From Bordetella parapertussis (GTDB lineage: Bacteria > Pseudomonadota > Gammaproteobacteria > Burkholderiales > Burkholderiaceae_C): a stretch of 21,911 nt of DNA. The translations under genes were made by a program, and so were the position numbers. Positions 1 to 7,195 of this stretch are shown in pieces (positions within the stretch are counted from its first letter, which is position 1; every line of letters starts with the position of its first letter). The stretch spans positions 1-21,911 of the forward strand of contig CAMCWS010000031.1 in the NCBI GenBank assembly GCA_945882755.1. Direction: 5' to 3'. The notes under the pieces were generated by a model, which worked only from the letters and a program-made list of their open reading frames with translations, searched no databases and was not told where the DNA came from.

Positions 1-2162
1 GACAACGCGTATTTGTCGATATCCAGCAGATCCTTGAAAGGCACGCTGTCTTTGGCTGGGTCGAAGTCACTCACGTTGGCCAGCAAAAAGCGCAAGGTGT
101 TGCGGATGCGGCGGTAGGCGTCCACCACCCGCGCCAAAATTTTGTCGTCACCCGCAATATCACCAGAGTAATCGCTTGACGCCACCCAGAGCCGAATGAT
201 TTCAGCGCCTAATTTTTGATTGATCTCTTGAGGTTCAATGCCGTTTTTCAGGCTCTTGCTCATCTTGATGCCTTTGCTGTCGACGGTGAAGCCGTGCGTC
301 AGCAAACCCTTGTAGGGCGCTCGGTCATACAAGGCGCAACCCAGCAGCAATGAACTGTGGAACCAACCCCGGTGTTGGTCATGGCCTTCCAAATACAAGT
401 CGGCTTCAGGGCCAGTTTCGTGAAACGGTGGCCGGTCGTAGGCGTCTTTGTGACTGCCGCGCAGCACATGCTGAAAGCTGGAGCCTGAATCAAACCAAAC
501 TTCCAAAATATCGGTGCTCTTGGTGTAGTGCTCAGCGTCATCGCCAGCTTGGTTCAAGATGTCTTGCACCGTGACGCGACTCCATGCTTCGATGCCGCCA
601 AGTGCGACCATATCAGCAGCTTGGTCCAAGATGGCCATGGTGCGTGGATGCAATTCACCGCTGTCTTTGTGCAAGAAAAACGGCACGGGCACTCCCCAAG
701 ACCGTTGGCGTGAAATACACCAGTCGGGGCGGTTGGCAATCATGTCGCGCAAACGTGCCTTACCGTTTTCCGGATAAAAGTGTGTGTGCTCAATGGCATT
801 CAAGGCGAGTTGACGCAAGCTTTGCGGAGCTTTGTCCTTGGTGAACACGCCCACACCATCGTCCATGCGAATGAACCACTGGGCGGCGGCTCGGTAAATC
901 ACCGGTGTTTTGTGACGCCAGCAATGCGGATAACTGTGGGTGATGGTTTGAGTCGCCATCAAGCGTCCTGCCGCTTTCAGCGTTTCCAAAATCACGGGCA
1001 CTGCTTTCCAAATGTGCTGACCGCCAAAGAGCGGGAAGTCGGCGGCGTAAGTGCCGTTGCCCTGAACGGGGTTCAAGATGTCGGTGTACTTCATGCCATG
1101 GGCCAGGCAACTGTTGTAGTCGTCCAGACCATAGGCGGGGGCGCTGTGGACGATACCCGTGCCGTCGTCGGCGGTGGCGTAGTCGGCCAGGAAAACGGGT
1201 GCGATGCGTTTGAAGCCACCGTCCACATGTGAGAGTGGGTGGTGGAATTCGATCAGGTCGAGCTTGGCACCCAGAGCGGTGGCCACCACTTGGCCGCTGA
1301 GTTGCCAGCGTTCCAAACACTTGTCCACCAAGCTTTCAGCGCAGATGTACAAACCTTGGTCGGTATCCACCAAGGCATAAGTCAATTCGGGGTTGAGGTT
1401 CAGGGCTTGGTTGGCGGGAATGGTCCAAGCGGTGGTGGTCCAGATGACCGCAAAGGCTTGCTTGTCCAGCTTGGGCAAACCAAAGGCTGTGGCCAGTTTG
1501 TCGGGTTGGGCGCATTGAAAGGCCACATCCAAGGTTTCGCTTTTCTTGTCAGCGTATTCAATTTCAAACTCCGCCAGTGAAGAGCCGCAATCAAAACACC
1601 AGTACACCGGCTTCAAGCCACGGTAAACAAAACCGCGTTCAATGACGCGTTTGAAGGCGCGGATTTGCCCCGCTTCATTGGCGGGGTCCATGGTGCGGTA
1701 GGGACGCTCCCAGTCGCCCAACACCCCTAAGCGTTTGAAGTCTTCGCGCTGCTGCTCGATTTGCTCATTGGCAAAGGCACGGCTTTTGGCCTGCATATCG
1801 TCACGACTGAGTTTGCGGCCATGCAGTTTTTCAATGGCGTTTTCAATCGGTAAACCATGGCAGTCCCAGCCCGGGATGTACTGTGCATCAAAGCCAGCCA
1901 ATTGCTTGGATTTGACGATCATGTCTTTCAAAACTTTGTTGACCGCATGACCCATGTGGATCTGACCATTGGCATAGGGCGGGCCGTCGTGCAGCACAAA
2001 CAAGGGTTGGCCGTGGCGAGCGATGCGGAGTTTTTTGTACAGGCCTTGGTCAGACCAAGCCTGGGTCCATGCCGGTTCGCGCTTGGGCAAATCGCCCCGC
2101 ATCGGGAAGGGCGTGTCCATCATGTTGATGCGGGTATCGGGGGTGTTGGTTTTATCGTTCAT
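1..2162 (-). CDS. ileS: Isoleucyl-tRNA synthetase, 3' end cut off by window
   Basis: Class I aminoacyl-tRNA synthetase that charges tRNA-Ile with isoleucine in the cytoplasm. The frame stays open from the ATG at 2162 to the window edge, giving about 720 codons of a family usually 930-950 long, so the anticodon-binding end and the C-terminal zinc site lie outside. The HIGH signature reads HMGH at residues 69-72 (1947-1958), inside the typical [16 protein letters not shown] block. The KMSKS signature is exact at residues 633-637 (252-266). The start is firm: the ATG overlaps the ribF stop as ATGA (2159-2162), so translation is probably coupled to ribF. In this order (ribF-ileS) the next gene is usually lspA, which cannot be seen here. 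Nothing in the visible part looks damaged. Confidence 0.96.
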   Translation of the reverse strand, partial: MNDKTNTPDTRINMMDTPFPMRGDLPKREPAWTQAWSDQGLYKKLRIARHGQPLFVLHDGPPYANGQIHMGHAVNKVLKDMIVKSKQLAGFDAQYIPGWDCHGLPIENAIEKLHGRKLSRDDMQAKSRAFANEQIEQQREDFKRLGVLGDWERPYRTMDPANEAGQIRAFKRVIERGFVYRGLKPVYWCFDCGSSLAEFEIEYADKKSETLDVAFQCAQPDKLATAFGLPKLDKQAFAVIWTTTAWTIPANQALNLNPELTYALVDTDQGLYICAESLVDKCLERWQLSGQVVATALGAKLDLIEFHHPLSHVDGGFKRIAPVFLADYATADDGTGIVHSAPAYGLDDYNSCLAHGMKYTDILNPVQGNGTYAADFPLFGGQHIWKAVPVILETLKAAGRLMATQTITHSYPHCWRHKTPVIYRAAAQWFIRMDDGVGVFTKDKAPQSLRQLALNAIEHTHFYPENGKARLRDMIANRPDWCISRQRSWGVPVPFFLHKDSGELHPRTMAILDQAADMVALGGIEAWSRVTVQDILNQAGDDAEHYTKSTDILEVWFDSGSSFQHVLRGSHKDAYDRPPFHETGPEADLYLEGHDQHRGWFHSSLLLGCALYDRAPYKGLLTHGFTVDSKGIKMSKSLKNGIEPQEINQKLGAEIIRLWVASSDYSGDIAGDDKILARVVDAYRRIRNTLRFLLANVSDFDPAKDSVPFKDLLDIDKYAL

Positions 2163-3151
2163 ATTTTTTCAAACCACTGACGTGCGTCCGTGCAGTCTTG
2201 GGCGATGCCTTGTTGCAGTGATTCAAGGCTGTCGTACTTCAGTTCGTCGTGTAATTTGTGGAGCAATTCCACGCGTATGAGTTTACCGTAGCCCCCATCC
2301 AGCCCAAGGCTGTCGGGCCAGTCCAGGCAATGGGTTTCCAGCAGCACACGACCCCCGTTGACATCGTTGGGGTCCAGCGACGGGCGAATGCCCAAATTGG
2401 CGACACCTTGCAGCGCTTTATCGGCGAGGCCATGCACCTGCACCACAAAAATGCCGCTGGCTGCCGGCTTCCAATGGGTGAAGCGCAAATTCAGGGTGCG
2501 GCAGTTGAGTTCTCGGCCCAGTTTGCGCCCATGCACCACATGGCCAGAGATGGCATAGGGGCGGCCCAACAACTGGGCCACTTCTTGCACGTGGCCTTGG
2601 TGCAGCGCTTCCCGCACCGCTGAACTTGACACCCGAACACTGGCATGGGCTTGGGCAGGGTCAGCCACTTCGTAGCTGTTCATCCTTGCCACCTCAAACC
2701 CCAGTTGCTGACCGCTGCGTGACAAGGAGGCGTAATCACCGGCACGCTTGGCGCCGTAGCAAAAGTCGTCCCCCACCAAGATGTAGCGGGTGCCCAAACC
2801 TTGCACCAAGACCTGCTCTACAAAATCGTCAGGCGAAAGGTTGGAGAGCCACGCATTAAAAGGCATGACCACGCATTGGTCGATGCCGCAAGCTTCGAGC
2901 TCGGCGAGTTTGTCGCGCAAGGTGGCGATGCGCGGGGGTGCCATCTCCGGTTTGTTCAGCCGTTGCGCAAAGAAGTCACGCGGATGCGGCTCGAAGGTCA
3001 TGACGCAACTTGGCACACCACGGTGACGCGCTTCATTGTTGAGCAGCGCCAACATGGCTTGGTGACCGCGATGAACACCGTCAAAGTTGCCAATCGTCAA
3101 GGCGCAGGCCTGGGCGAGTTGGGGATGGTGGAAACCTCGGTAAATACGCAT
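2159..3151 (-). CDS. ribF: Bifunctional riboflavin kinase / FAD synthetase
   Basis: Converts riboflavin to FMN and FMN to FAD. The 330-residue product has the two expected domains. The N-terminal FAD-synthetase nucleotidyltransferase carries [10 protein letters not shown] at residues 21-30. The C-terminal riboflavin kinase starts near residue 196, with GRPYAISG, the T-x-N pair at T219/N221 (RTLNL in place of the commoner PTAN), [10 protein letters not shown] and the acidic LLETHCLDW strand carrying the likely catalytic Glu near 272. An in-frame ATG seven codons upstream (3172) is possible, but the chosen start gives MRIYRGF, the usual N-terminus in related bacteria; neither start has a clear Shine-Dalgarno. 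The stop overlaps the ileS ATG, so the two genes form an operon. It is divergent from the HNH gene. Confidence 0.95.
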   Translation of the reverse strand: MRIYRGFHHPQLAQACALTIGNFDGVHRGHQAMLALLNNEARHRGVPSCVMTFEPHPRDFFAQRLNKPEMAPPRIATLRDKLAELEACGIDQCVVMPFNAWLSNLSPDDFVEQVLVQGLGTRYILVGDDFCYGAKRAGDYASLSRSGQQLGFEVARMNSYEVADPAQAHASVRVSSSAVREALHQGHVQEVAQLLGRPYAISGHVVHGRKLGRELNCRTLNLRFTHWKPAASGIFVVQVHGLADKALQGVANLGIRPSLDPNDVNGGRVLLETHCLDWPDSLGLDGGYGKLIRVELLHKLHDELKYDSLESLQQGIAQDCTDARQWFEKI

Positions 3152-3193
3152 GGGGATTCGCTGGAGGGTCAAAGAAGCGTCATTGAAACAGGG

Positions 3194-3200
3194 TATATTG
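3194..3200. promoter_or_regulatory. Possible shared -10 element between ribF and the HNH gene
   Basis: The divergent gap holds TATATT on the plus strand (3194-3199) and CAATAT on the minus strand (3200-3195). Each has the A and T positions most important for a sigma-70 -10 box. No convincing -35 hexamer was found at 16-18 bp in either direction, so this is only a candidate. Confidence 0.25.
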
Positions 3201-3234
3201 TCTAGGAATCGACGTCAGTGCTCGCTTATCTCTC

Positions 3235-3240
3235 AGGAGG
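3235..3240 (+). promoter_or_regulatory. Strong ribosome binding site that sets a TTG start
   Basis: AGGAGG, extending to AGGAGGTG at 3235-3242, lies six bases before the TTG at 3247. This is a near-perfect match to the 16S rRNA 3' end. It decides the HNH gene start, since no ATG or GTG is available nearby in frame. Confidence 0.85.
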
Positions 3241-3246
3241 TGCCAG

Positions 3247-3804
3247 TTGAAGGTCTTGAAGCTGTCTGCCCAAGGGCTCCCGCAGTCTTGGATTTCCCTC
3301 GAACAAGCCGTGATCCACTATGCGGCCGACGAGGTGCGTTGGGAAGCCGGCATCGAAATTGCGGTTTACCGAGGTGGCCACAACGCCATCACCGGCCAAC
3401 AGTCGATGATCACGGTCAACAGCATCATTGGCACCAAGGGCATGCCTCGCATCAACCCCTTCGATTTAAAGCCAGGCCTGACCAACAGCAAACTGTTTGC
3501 CCGCGACCGCAACCTGTGCGCCTACTGCGGCGACGATTTCCACGAAACCGAACTCACCCGCGAGCACATCATCCCCTTTGGTCAACATGGCGTGGACAGC
3601 TGGATGAACGTGGTCACTGCTTGCCGTGCTTGCAACCACCGCAAAGCCAACCGCACACCCGAGCAAGCCAAGATGCCGCTGCTCTACACCCCCTATGTGC
3701 CCACCTTGTGGGAAGACTTCATCTTGCGCAACCGCCGAATTCTGGCGGACCAGATGGAGTTTTTAAGAGCGCATGTGCCGCGCAATTCGCGCTTGGCCGC
3801 ATAA
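3247..3804 (+). CDS. Stand-alone HNH endonuclease family protein
   Basis: A 185-residue protein with a C-terminal HNH nuclease fold. Zinc-binding pairs are C91-x2-C94 (CAYC) and C126-x2-C129 (CRAC). The HNH residues appear as H107 in the EHIIP segment, N121 in MNVV, and N130/H131 in the CNHRK end. HNH proteins of this compact Cys4 type cut or nick DNA, but the substrate here is unknown. The first 80 residues have no motif I recognise. The TTG start is supported by the AGGAGG at 3235-3240. It sits between housekeeping genes (divergent ribF, convergent purN) with no methyltransferase, recombinase or phage gene beside it, so a restriction or homing role is not supported. It is probably a conserved chromosomal nuclease of unknown role. 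Confidence 0.88.
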   Translation: MKVLKLSAQGLPQSWISLEQAVIHYAADEVRWEAGIEIAVYRGGHNAITGQQSMITVNSIIGTKGMPRINPFDLKPGLTNSKLFARDRNLCAYCGDDFHETELTREHIIPFGQHGVDSWMNVVTACRACNHRKANRTPEQAKMPLLYTPYVPTLWEDFILRNRRILADQMEFLRAHVPRNSRLAA

Positions 3805-3810
3805 AGACTT

Positions 3811-3927
3811 CGTCATTGCGAGCGCAGTTCCGTCATTGCGAGCGCAGCGAAGCAATCTGCGTCACTGCGAGGCCGAAGGCCGCGGCAGTCTTCGCGTTTA
3901 GCTTGCTTCGCTACGCTCGCAATGACG
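3811..3927. repeat. Palindromic interspersed repeat (CGTCATTGCGAG family)
   Basis: The element is bounded by imperfect 25-bp inverted arms, 3831-3855 and 3903-3927, differing at one position. The arms begin CGTCATTGCGAGCG and end CGCTCGCAATGACG. A 17-bp direct copy of the arm start precedes it at 3811-3827, offset by 20 bp, and a one-mismatch copy, CGTCACTGCGAG, lies at 3860-3871. An inner hairpin contains GGCC-GAA-GGCC (3871-3881), flanked by ACTGC (3864-3868) and GCAGT (3885-3889). From memory, this motif recurs between genes in many unrelated bacteria; a sign of it is the spurious translation HCERSEAI. It occupies the whole gap between convergent HNH and purN genes, so the folded RNA could also terminate or stabilise both transcripts (inference). 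Confidence 0.88.
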
Positions 3928-3934
3928 GATCATG

Positions 3935-4531
3935 TTATCCCCATGACGAGAGCAAATCAGCCACCACCCTGGGATACATCAGATGCTCTTGGGTGAGCAC
4001 CCTGGCCGCCAGTGCATCTGCGTCGTCACCAGGCAGCACAGGCACCACGGCTTGCGCCAAGATCTCCCCATGGTCAAGCTCCGCAGTGACACGGTGTACC
4101 GTGGCCCCCGCAAAACGACAACCTGCTTCAAGGGCGCATTCGTGGGTGTGCAAGCCGGTGAACGCTGGCAGCAGTGACGGGTGGATGTTGATCAACCGCC
4201 CCTCGTAATGCGCCACAAACCCAGGCGTCAAGATGCGCATGAACCCAGCTAACAACACCAAAGCAGGTTGATGCTGGTCTATGTCCGTCATCAAAGCCGC
4301 GTCAAAAGCTGCACGCGGGTCGGCGGCATGGCTAAACGCTTTGTGATCGACCACGCTGGTGGCTAGCCCCAAGTCCTGGGCCAGCTGCAAACCTTTGGCG
4401 TCCGGCTTGTTGCTGATGACGGCGGCCACTCGTGCCTGATAGCGCCCCGCCCAGTCCTCGCGCTGCGCCGCACGCACCAGCGCTGCCATGTTGGAGCCGC
4501 CGCCAGAAATCAGAATTACTAAGTTTTTCAT
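3935..4531 (-). CDS. purN: Phosphoribosylglycinamide formyltransferase 1
   Basis: Third step of de novo purine synthesis: transfers a formyl group from 10-formyl-tetrahydrofolate to glycinamide ribonucleotide. The 198-residue length fits the family. The N-terminal phosphate-binding loop ISGGGSNMAAL is at residues 8-18. The catalytic set N115, H117 and D153 lies in INIHPSLLPAF and in the D of ELDHGEI. The start is the ATG at 4531; no Shine-Dalgarno precedes it, and a GATAAT -10-like hexamer ends seven bases upstream, so the transcript may be leaderless or nearly so. It is convergent with the HNH gene across the palindromic repeat and divergent from the acyl-CoA dehydrogenase pair. No other pur gene is in the window. 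Confidence 0.96.
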   Translation of the reverse strand: MKNLVILISGGGSNMAALVRAAQREDWAGRYQARVAAVISNKPDAKGLQLAQDLGLATSVVDHKAFSHAADPRAAFDAALMTDIDQHQPALVLLAGFMRILTPGFVAHYEGRLINIHPSLLPAFTGLHTHECALEAGCRFAGATVHRVTAELDHGEILAQAVVPVLPGDDADALAARVLTQEHLMYPRVVADLLSSWG

Positions 4532-4537
4532 TCGGCT

Positions 4538-4544
4538 GATTATC
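4538..4544. promoter_or_regulatory. Candidate -10 element in the purN / acyl-CoA dehydrogenase gap
   Basis: GATTATC reads as GATAAT on the minus strand (4544-4539), seven bases before the purN ATG, and as GATTAT on the plus strand (4538-4543), which would give a leader of about 90 bases to the dehydrogenase genes. -35 boxes are weak. The rest of 4532-4641 shows only a lone TTGACA at 4548-4553 with no matching -10. Confidence 0.35.
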
Positions 4545-4641
4545 TAGTTGACACCCCCGTGAAAATGCGGAGGGCAAAAAAAGAACGGTCGTGCTAAAAC
4601 ATCGGATTTGCAAATCATCGAACCGCTCCCGGAGATTCCCC

Positions 4642-5820
4642 ATGGATTTGGCTTTCACCCCTGAAGAACAGGCTTTTCGCGAGGAGGTACGCACGTGGGT
4701 ACACGCGCATTTGCCTTCAACCCTTTCACACAAAGTACACAACGCCTTGCGCTTGACCCGTGAAGACATGCAGTCTTGGGCCAAGATTTTGGGCAAAAAA
4801 GGTTGGCTGGGCTATGGCTGGCCCACCCAGTTTGGCGGCCCAGGCTGGAGTGAAGTGCAAAAACATTTGTTTGAAGAGGAGTGCGCTTTGGCCGGTGCGC
4901 CACGCGTGGTGCCGTTTGGCCCGGTGATGGTGGCGCCCGTCATCATGGCTTTTGGCAATCCCGCACAACAGCAGCGTTTTTTGCCGGGCATTGCCAGCGG
5001 CGAGGTGTGGTGGAGCCAAGGCTATAGCGAGCCGGGCTCGGGCTCAGACCTCGCCTCGCTCAAAACCCGCGCAGAGCGGGTGGGTGACAAGTACATCGTC
5101 AATGGCCAAAAAACCTGGACCACCTTGGCCCAATTCGGCGAGTGGATTTTTTGCCTGGTGCGCACCAGCTCTGAGGGCAAGCCGCAAACCGGCATTTCAT
5201 TTTTGCTGATTGACATGAAGTCCAAGGGCGTGAGTGTGCGCCCCATCAAACTGCTGGACGGCGAATGCGAGGTCAACGAGGTCTGGTTTGACAACGTGGA
5301 AGTGCCCGCCGAGAACCTGATTGGTGAAGAAAACAAGGGCTGGAATTACGCCAAGTACCTGCTGGCGCACGAGCGCACCAACATCGCCGACGTCAACCGC
5401 GCCAAACGCGAGTTGGAGCGCTTGAAGCGCATCGCCAAAGCCGAAGGTGTGTGGGACGACCTGCGTTTCAGGGATGAAATAGCCAAACTTGAAGTGGACG
5501 TCATTGCCTTAGAAATGATGGTGCTGCGGGTCTTGAGCGCAGAAAAATCGGGCAAACAGTCGCTGGACATTGCGGGTCTCTTGAAAATCCGTGGCTCTGA
5601 AATTCAACAGCGCTACAGCGAATTGATGATGATGGCAGCTGGTCCGTTCAGCCTGCCTTTCATCGAAGAGGCGATGGACGCTGGTTGGCAAGGCGATCAT
5701 GTGGGTGCAGCCCACTGTGCGCCTTTGGCGTCCACGTATTTCAATATGCGCAAGACCACCATTTATGGCGGTTCGAATGAAGTGCAACGCAACATCGTTG
5801 CACAAACTGTTTTGGGGTGA
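4642..5820 (+). CDS. Acyl-CoA dehydrogenase, large (PimC-like) subunit
   Basis: FAD enzyme introducing the alpha-beta double bond in acyl-CoA thioesters. The 392-residue chain has the whole family fold: helical N-terminus (MDLAFTPEEQAFREEVRTW), the central FAD/substrate segment with GYSEPGSGSDLASL and VNGQKTWTTLA, and the C-terminal IYGGSNEVQRNIVAQ. E244 in LLAHERTNIA sits where isovaleryl- and long-chain-type dehydrogenases keep their catalytic base; the other common base position (YEG) is Gly here. The start was chosen at the ATG with GGAG eight to eleven bases upstream (4631-4634); an in-frame GTG at 4591 would add 17 unlikely residues. The next gene follows after three bases and encodes a second, divergent dehydrogenase, as in pimC-pimD pairs. 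The substrate (dicarboxylyl-, branched or ring-derived acyl-CoA) cannot be told from sequence. Confidence 0.9.
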   Translation: MDLAFTPEEQAFREEVRTWVHAHLPSTLSHKVHNALRLTREDMQSWAKILGKKGWLGYGWPTQFGGPGWSEVQKHLFEEECALAGAPRVVPFGPVMVAPVIMAFGNPAQQQRFLPGIASGEVWWSQGYSEPGSGSDLASLKTRAERVGDKYIVNGQKTWTTLAQFGEWIFCLVRTSSEGKPQTGISFLLIDMKSKGVSVRPIKLLDGECEVNEVWFDNVEVPAENLIGEENKGWNYAKYLLAHERTNIADVNRAKRELERLKRIAKAEGVWDDLRFRDEIAKLEVDVIALEMMVLRVLSAEKSGKQSLDIAGLLKIRGSEIQQRYSELMMMAAGPFSLPFIEEAMDAGWQGDHVGAAHCAPLASTYFNMRKTTIYGGSNEVQRNIVAQTVLG

Positions 5821-5823
5821 AGC

Positions 5824-6939
5824 ATGGACTTTGATTTTTCAGACGAACAAGAACAACTGCGCGACGCGGTACGCAAATGGGTTGACAAGGCCTACAGCTT
5901 TGACGAACGCCGCAGCGTGGTGGCCGCAGGTGGTTTTTCTGCCAGCGCCTACCAAGCCATGGCCGAGTTGGGCTTGTGCGGTTTGTATGTGCAAGACGCT
6001 TATGGCGGCATGGCCATGGGGCCCACCGAAGGCATGGTGGCAATGGAAGAGTTGGGTCGCGGCATGGTGATGGAACCTTTGGCCCACACCTGGATCAGCA
6101 CGGCGGTGCTGCAAGCTTTTGCCCCCGAAGACCTGAAATCAGAATGGCTGCCCCGCTTGGCGGGTGGCGAGGCCCTGCTGGTGTTGGCGCACTATGAAAA
6201 AGGCGCACGCTACGGCTTGCACAAATGCCAAGCCACTGCCAGCCAAGTGGGCGGTGCGTGGCAGCTGAGCGGCCATAAGAGCTTGGTACCTGCCGGTGAC
6301 CACGCCCATGGTTTTGTTGTGCCTGCCACGGTGAACGGTAAACAAGCTTTGTTCTTGGTGCCGCGCAGCGCGGCCACCGACACTGCCCATGCCTACCTTG
6401 CGCAAGACGGTAGCCGCATGTCAGAGCTAAAACTGAAAGACGCCCCTGCACAACTCATCACCATGGACGGCTTGGCTGCTTTGCAATTGGCGGTGGACGT
6501 CGGTGCCACGTCCTTGTGCGCCGAGGCCGTGGGTTTGATGGAAAAAACCTTGGCGGTGACGGTGGAGTACCTGAACACCCGCAAACAGTTTGGTGTGGCC
6601 ATTGCCAGCTTTCAGGCGCTGCGCCACCGCGTGGCCGACATGAAGATGCAGCTGGAGCTGGGCCGCTCCATGAGCTACTACGCCACGCTCAAACTCAACG
6701 CTCCCGCCGAGGAACGCAGCTTGGCGGTGTCACGTGCCAAATACCAAATTGGTCGCTCCACCCGTCACGTGGGCCAAGAAGCGGTGCAATTGCATGGCGG
6801 CATTGGGGTGACCGACGAGTACATCGTCAGCCATTGCTTCAAACGCTTGACGCAAATCGAACTCAGCTTGGGCGACAGCCTCCACCATTTGGGGCAGGTG
6901 TCGGCGCAGATGCAAGAGACGGCTGGCGTGTTTGCTTAA
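5824..6939 (+). CDS. Acyl-CoA dehydrogenase, small (PimD-like) subunit
   Basis: Partner of the upstream dehydrogenase; the ATG lies three bases after its stop. The 371 residues begin MDFDFSDEQEQLRDAVRKWV and keep the family core: GLYVQDAYGGMAMGPTEGMVAMEELGR, the NTRKQFG segment with FQALRHRVADM, and the C-terminal HGGIGVTDEYIVSHCFKRL. It resembles PimD, the small chain of pimeloyl-CoA dehydrogenase, and the partner chains of two-gene steroid-ring dehydrogenases. Where the large chain has its base E244, this chain reads LAALQLAV with no Glu. E346 in TQIELSLGD may align with the alternative medium-chain-type base position (inference by eye). A heteromeric alpha-beta enzyme is therefore the likeliest reading. 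The stop overlaps that of the convergent DUF1653 gene (TTAA, 6936-6939), leaving no room for a separate terminator. Confidence 0.88.
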   Translation: MDFDFSDEQEQLRDAVRKWVDKAYSFDERRSVVAAGGFSASAYQAMAELGLCGLYVQDAYGGMAMGPTEGMVAMEELGRGMVMEPLAHTWISTAVLQAFAPEDLKSEWLPRLAGGEALLVLAHYEKGARYGLHKCQATASQVGGAWQLSGHKSLVPAGDHAHGFVVPATVNGKQALFLVPRSAATDTAHAYLAQDGSRMSELKLKDAPAQLITMDGLAALQLAVDVGATSLCAEAVGLMEKTLAVTVEYLNTRKQFGVAIASFQALRHRVADMKMQLELGRSMSYYATLKLNAPAEERSLAVSRAKYQIGRSTRHVGQEAVQLHGGIGVTDEYIVSHCFKRLTQIELSLGDSLHHLGQVSAQMQETAGVFA

Positions 6940-7175
6940 GGTGTGAGTGGCTTAAAGCGCGGCTGCTGCACCCCATCGATCACCGCCTCTTCGGTGAACA
7001 TCTCAAACGGCCGCACCCAAAGACCCCGCTCGCCATACTCGGCGCGGTACAGCACCAAAGGCTCCAGGGTTTCGCTGTGGCGCACCACGCCCAGCACCTC
7101 GTAGGGCAGGCCTTTGTAATGCACATAGGGGCCCAGCGGCAGGCTGGGCAGGGGGGACAGGTCGGTGTCAGACAT
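6936..7175 (-). CDS. DUF1653 domain protein
   Basis: A 79-residue protein whose body matches the DUF1653 pattern: GPYVHYKGLPYEVLG, RHSETLEPLVLYRA, then WVRPFEMF and a closing PRF. The family is widespread, small, and of unknown function. The start was set at the ATG at 7175, giving MSDTDLSP; a TTG at 7205 would run into the divergent neighbour's coding region. There is no Shine-Dalgarno. A -10-like GATTAT ends nine bases upstream of the ATG, so the leader would be only a few bases long. The 3' end interlocks with the dehydrogenase stop codon. Confidence 0.82.
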   Translation of the reverse strand: MSDTDLSPLPSLPLGPYVHYKGLPYEVLGVVRHSETLEPLVLYRAEYGERGLWVRPFEMFTEEAVIDGVQQPRFKPLTP

Positions 7176-7183
7176 GGCCACAG

Positions 7184-7190
7184 CATAATC
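7184..7190. promoter_or_regulatory. Candidate bidirectional -10 element in a 20-bp divergent gap
   Basis: CATAATC gives CATAAT on the plus strand (7184-7189), six bases before the methyltransferase ATG at 7196. It gives GATTAT on the minus strand (7190-7185), nine bases before the DUF1653 ATG at 7175. Transcription start points predicted about seven bases downstream fall at or beside both start codons. -35 matches are poor. An eight-base palindrome, TGCATGCA (7193-7200), covers the plus-strand start. Confidence 0.4.
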
Positions 7191-7195
7191 GGTGC

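Noticed and set aside
790..1320. Minus-strand open frame of 176 codons within ileS
   Set aside because: It is out of frame with ileS, which has both synthetase signatures in a single continuous frame; Arg/His/Pro-rich composition is typical of a shadow frame.
3247..3804. HNH gene as part of a restriction or defence system
   Set aside because: No methyltransferase, specificity, helicase or toxin/antitoxin gene adjoins it; both neighbours are core metabolism genes.
3811..3927. CRISPR-like array because of several short direct repeats
   Set aside because: Core copies are irregularly spaced, one is inverted, there are no uniform spacers, and no cas gene is present.
3150..4208. Long plus-strand open frame of 352 codons across the HNH gene, the repeat and purN
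   Set aside because: It overlaps two well-supported genes in other frames, and its middle is a translation of the palindromic repeat (HCERSEAI-like peptide), a known source of spurious proteins.
4548..4553. Perfect TTGACA as a -35 box for the acyl-CoA dehydrogenase genes
   Set aside because: No acceptable -10 hexamer lies 16-18 bp downstream (sequence there is AGGGCA or GGGCAA).
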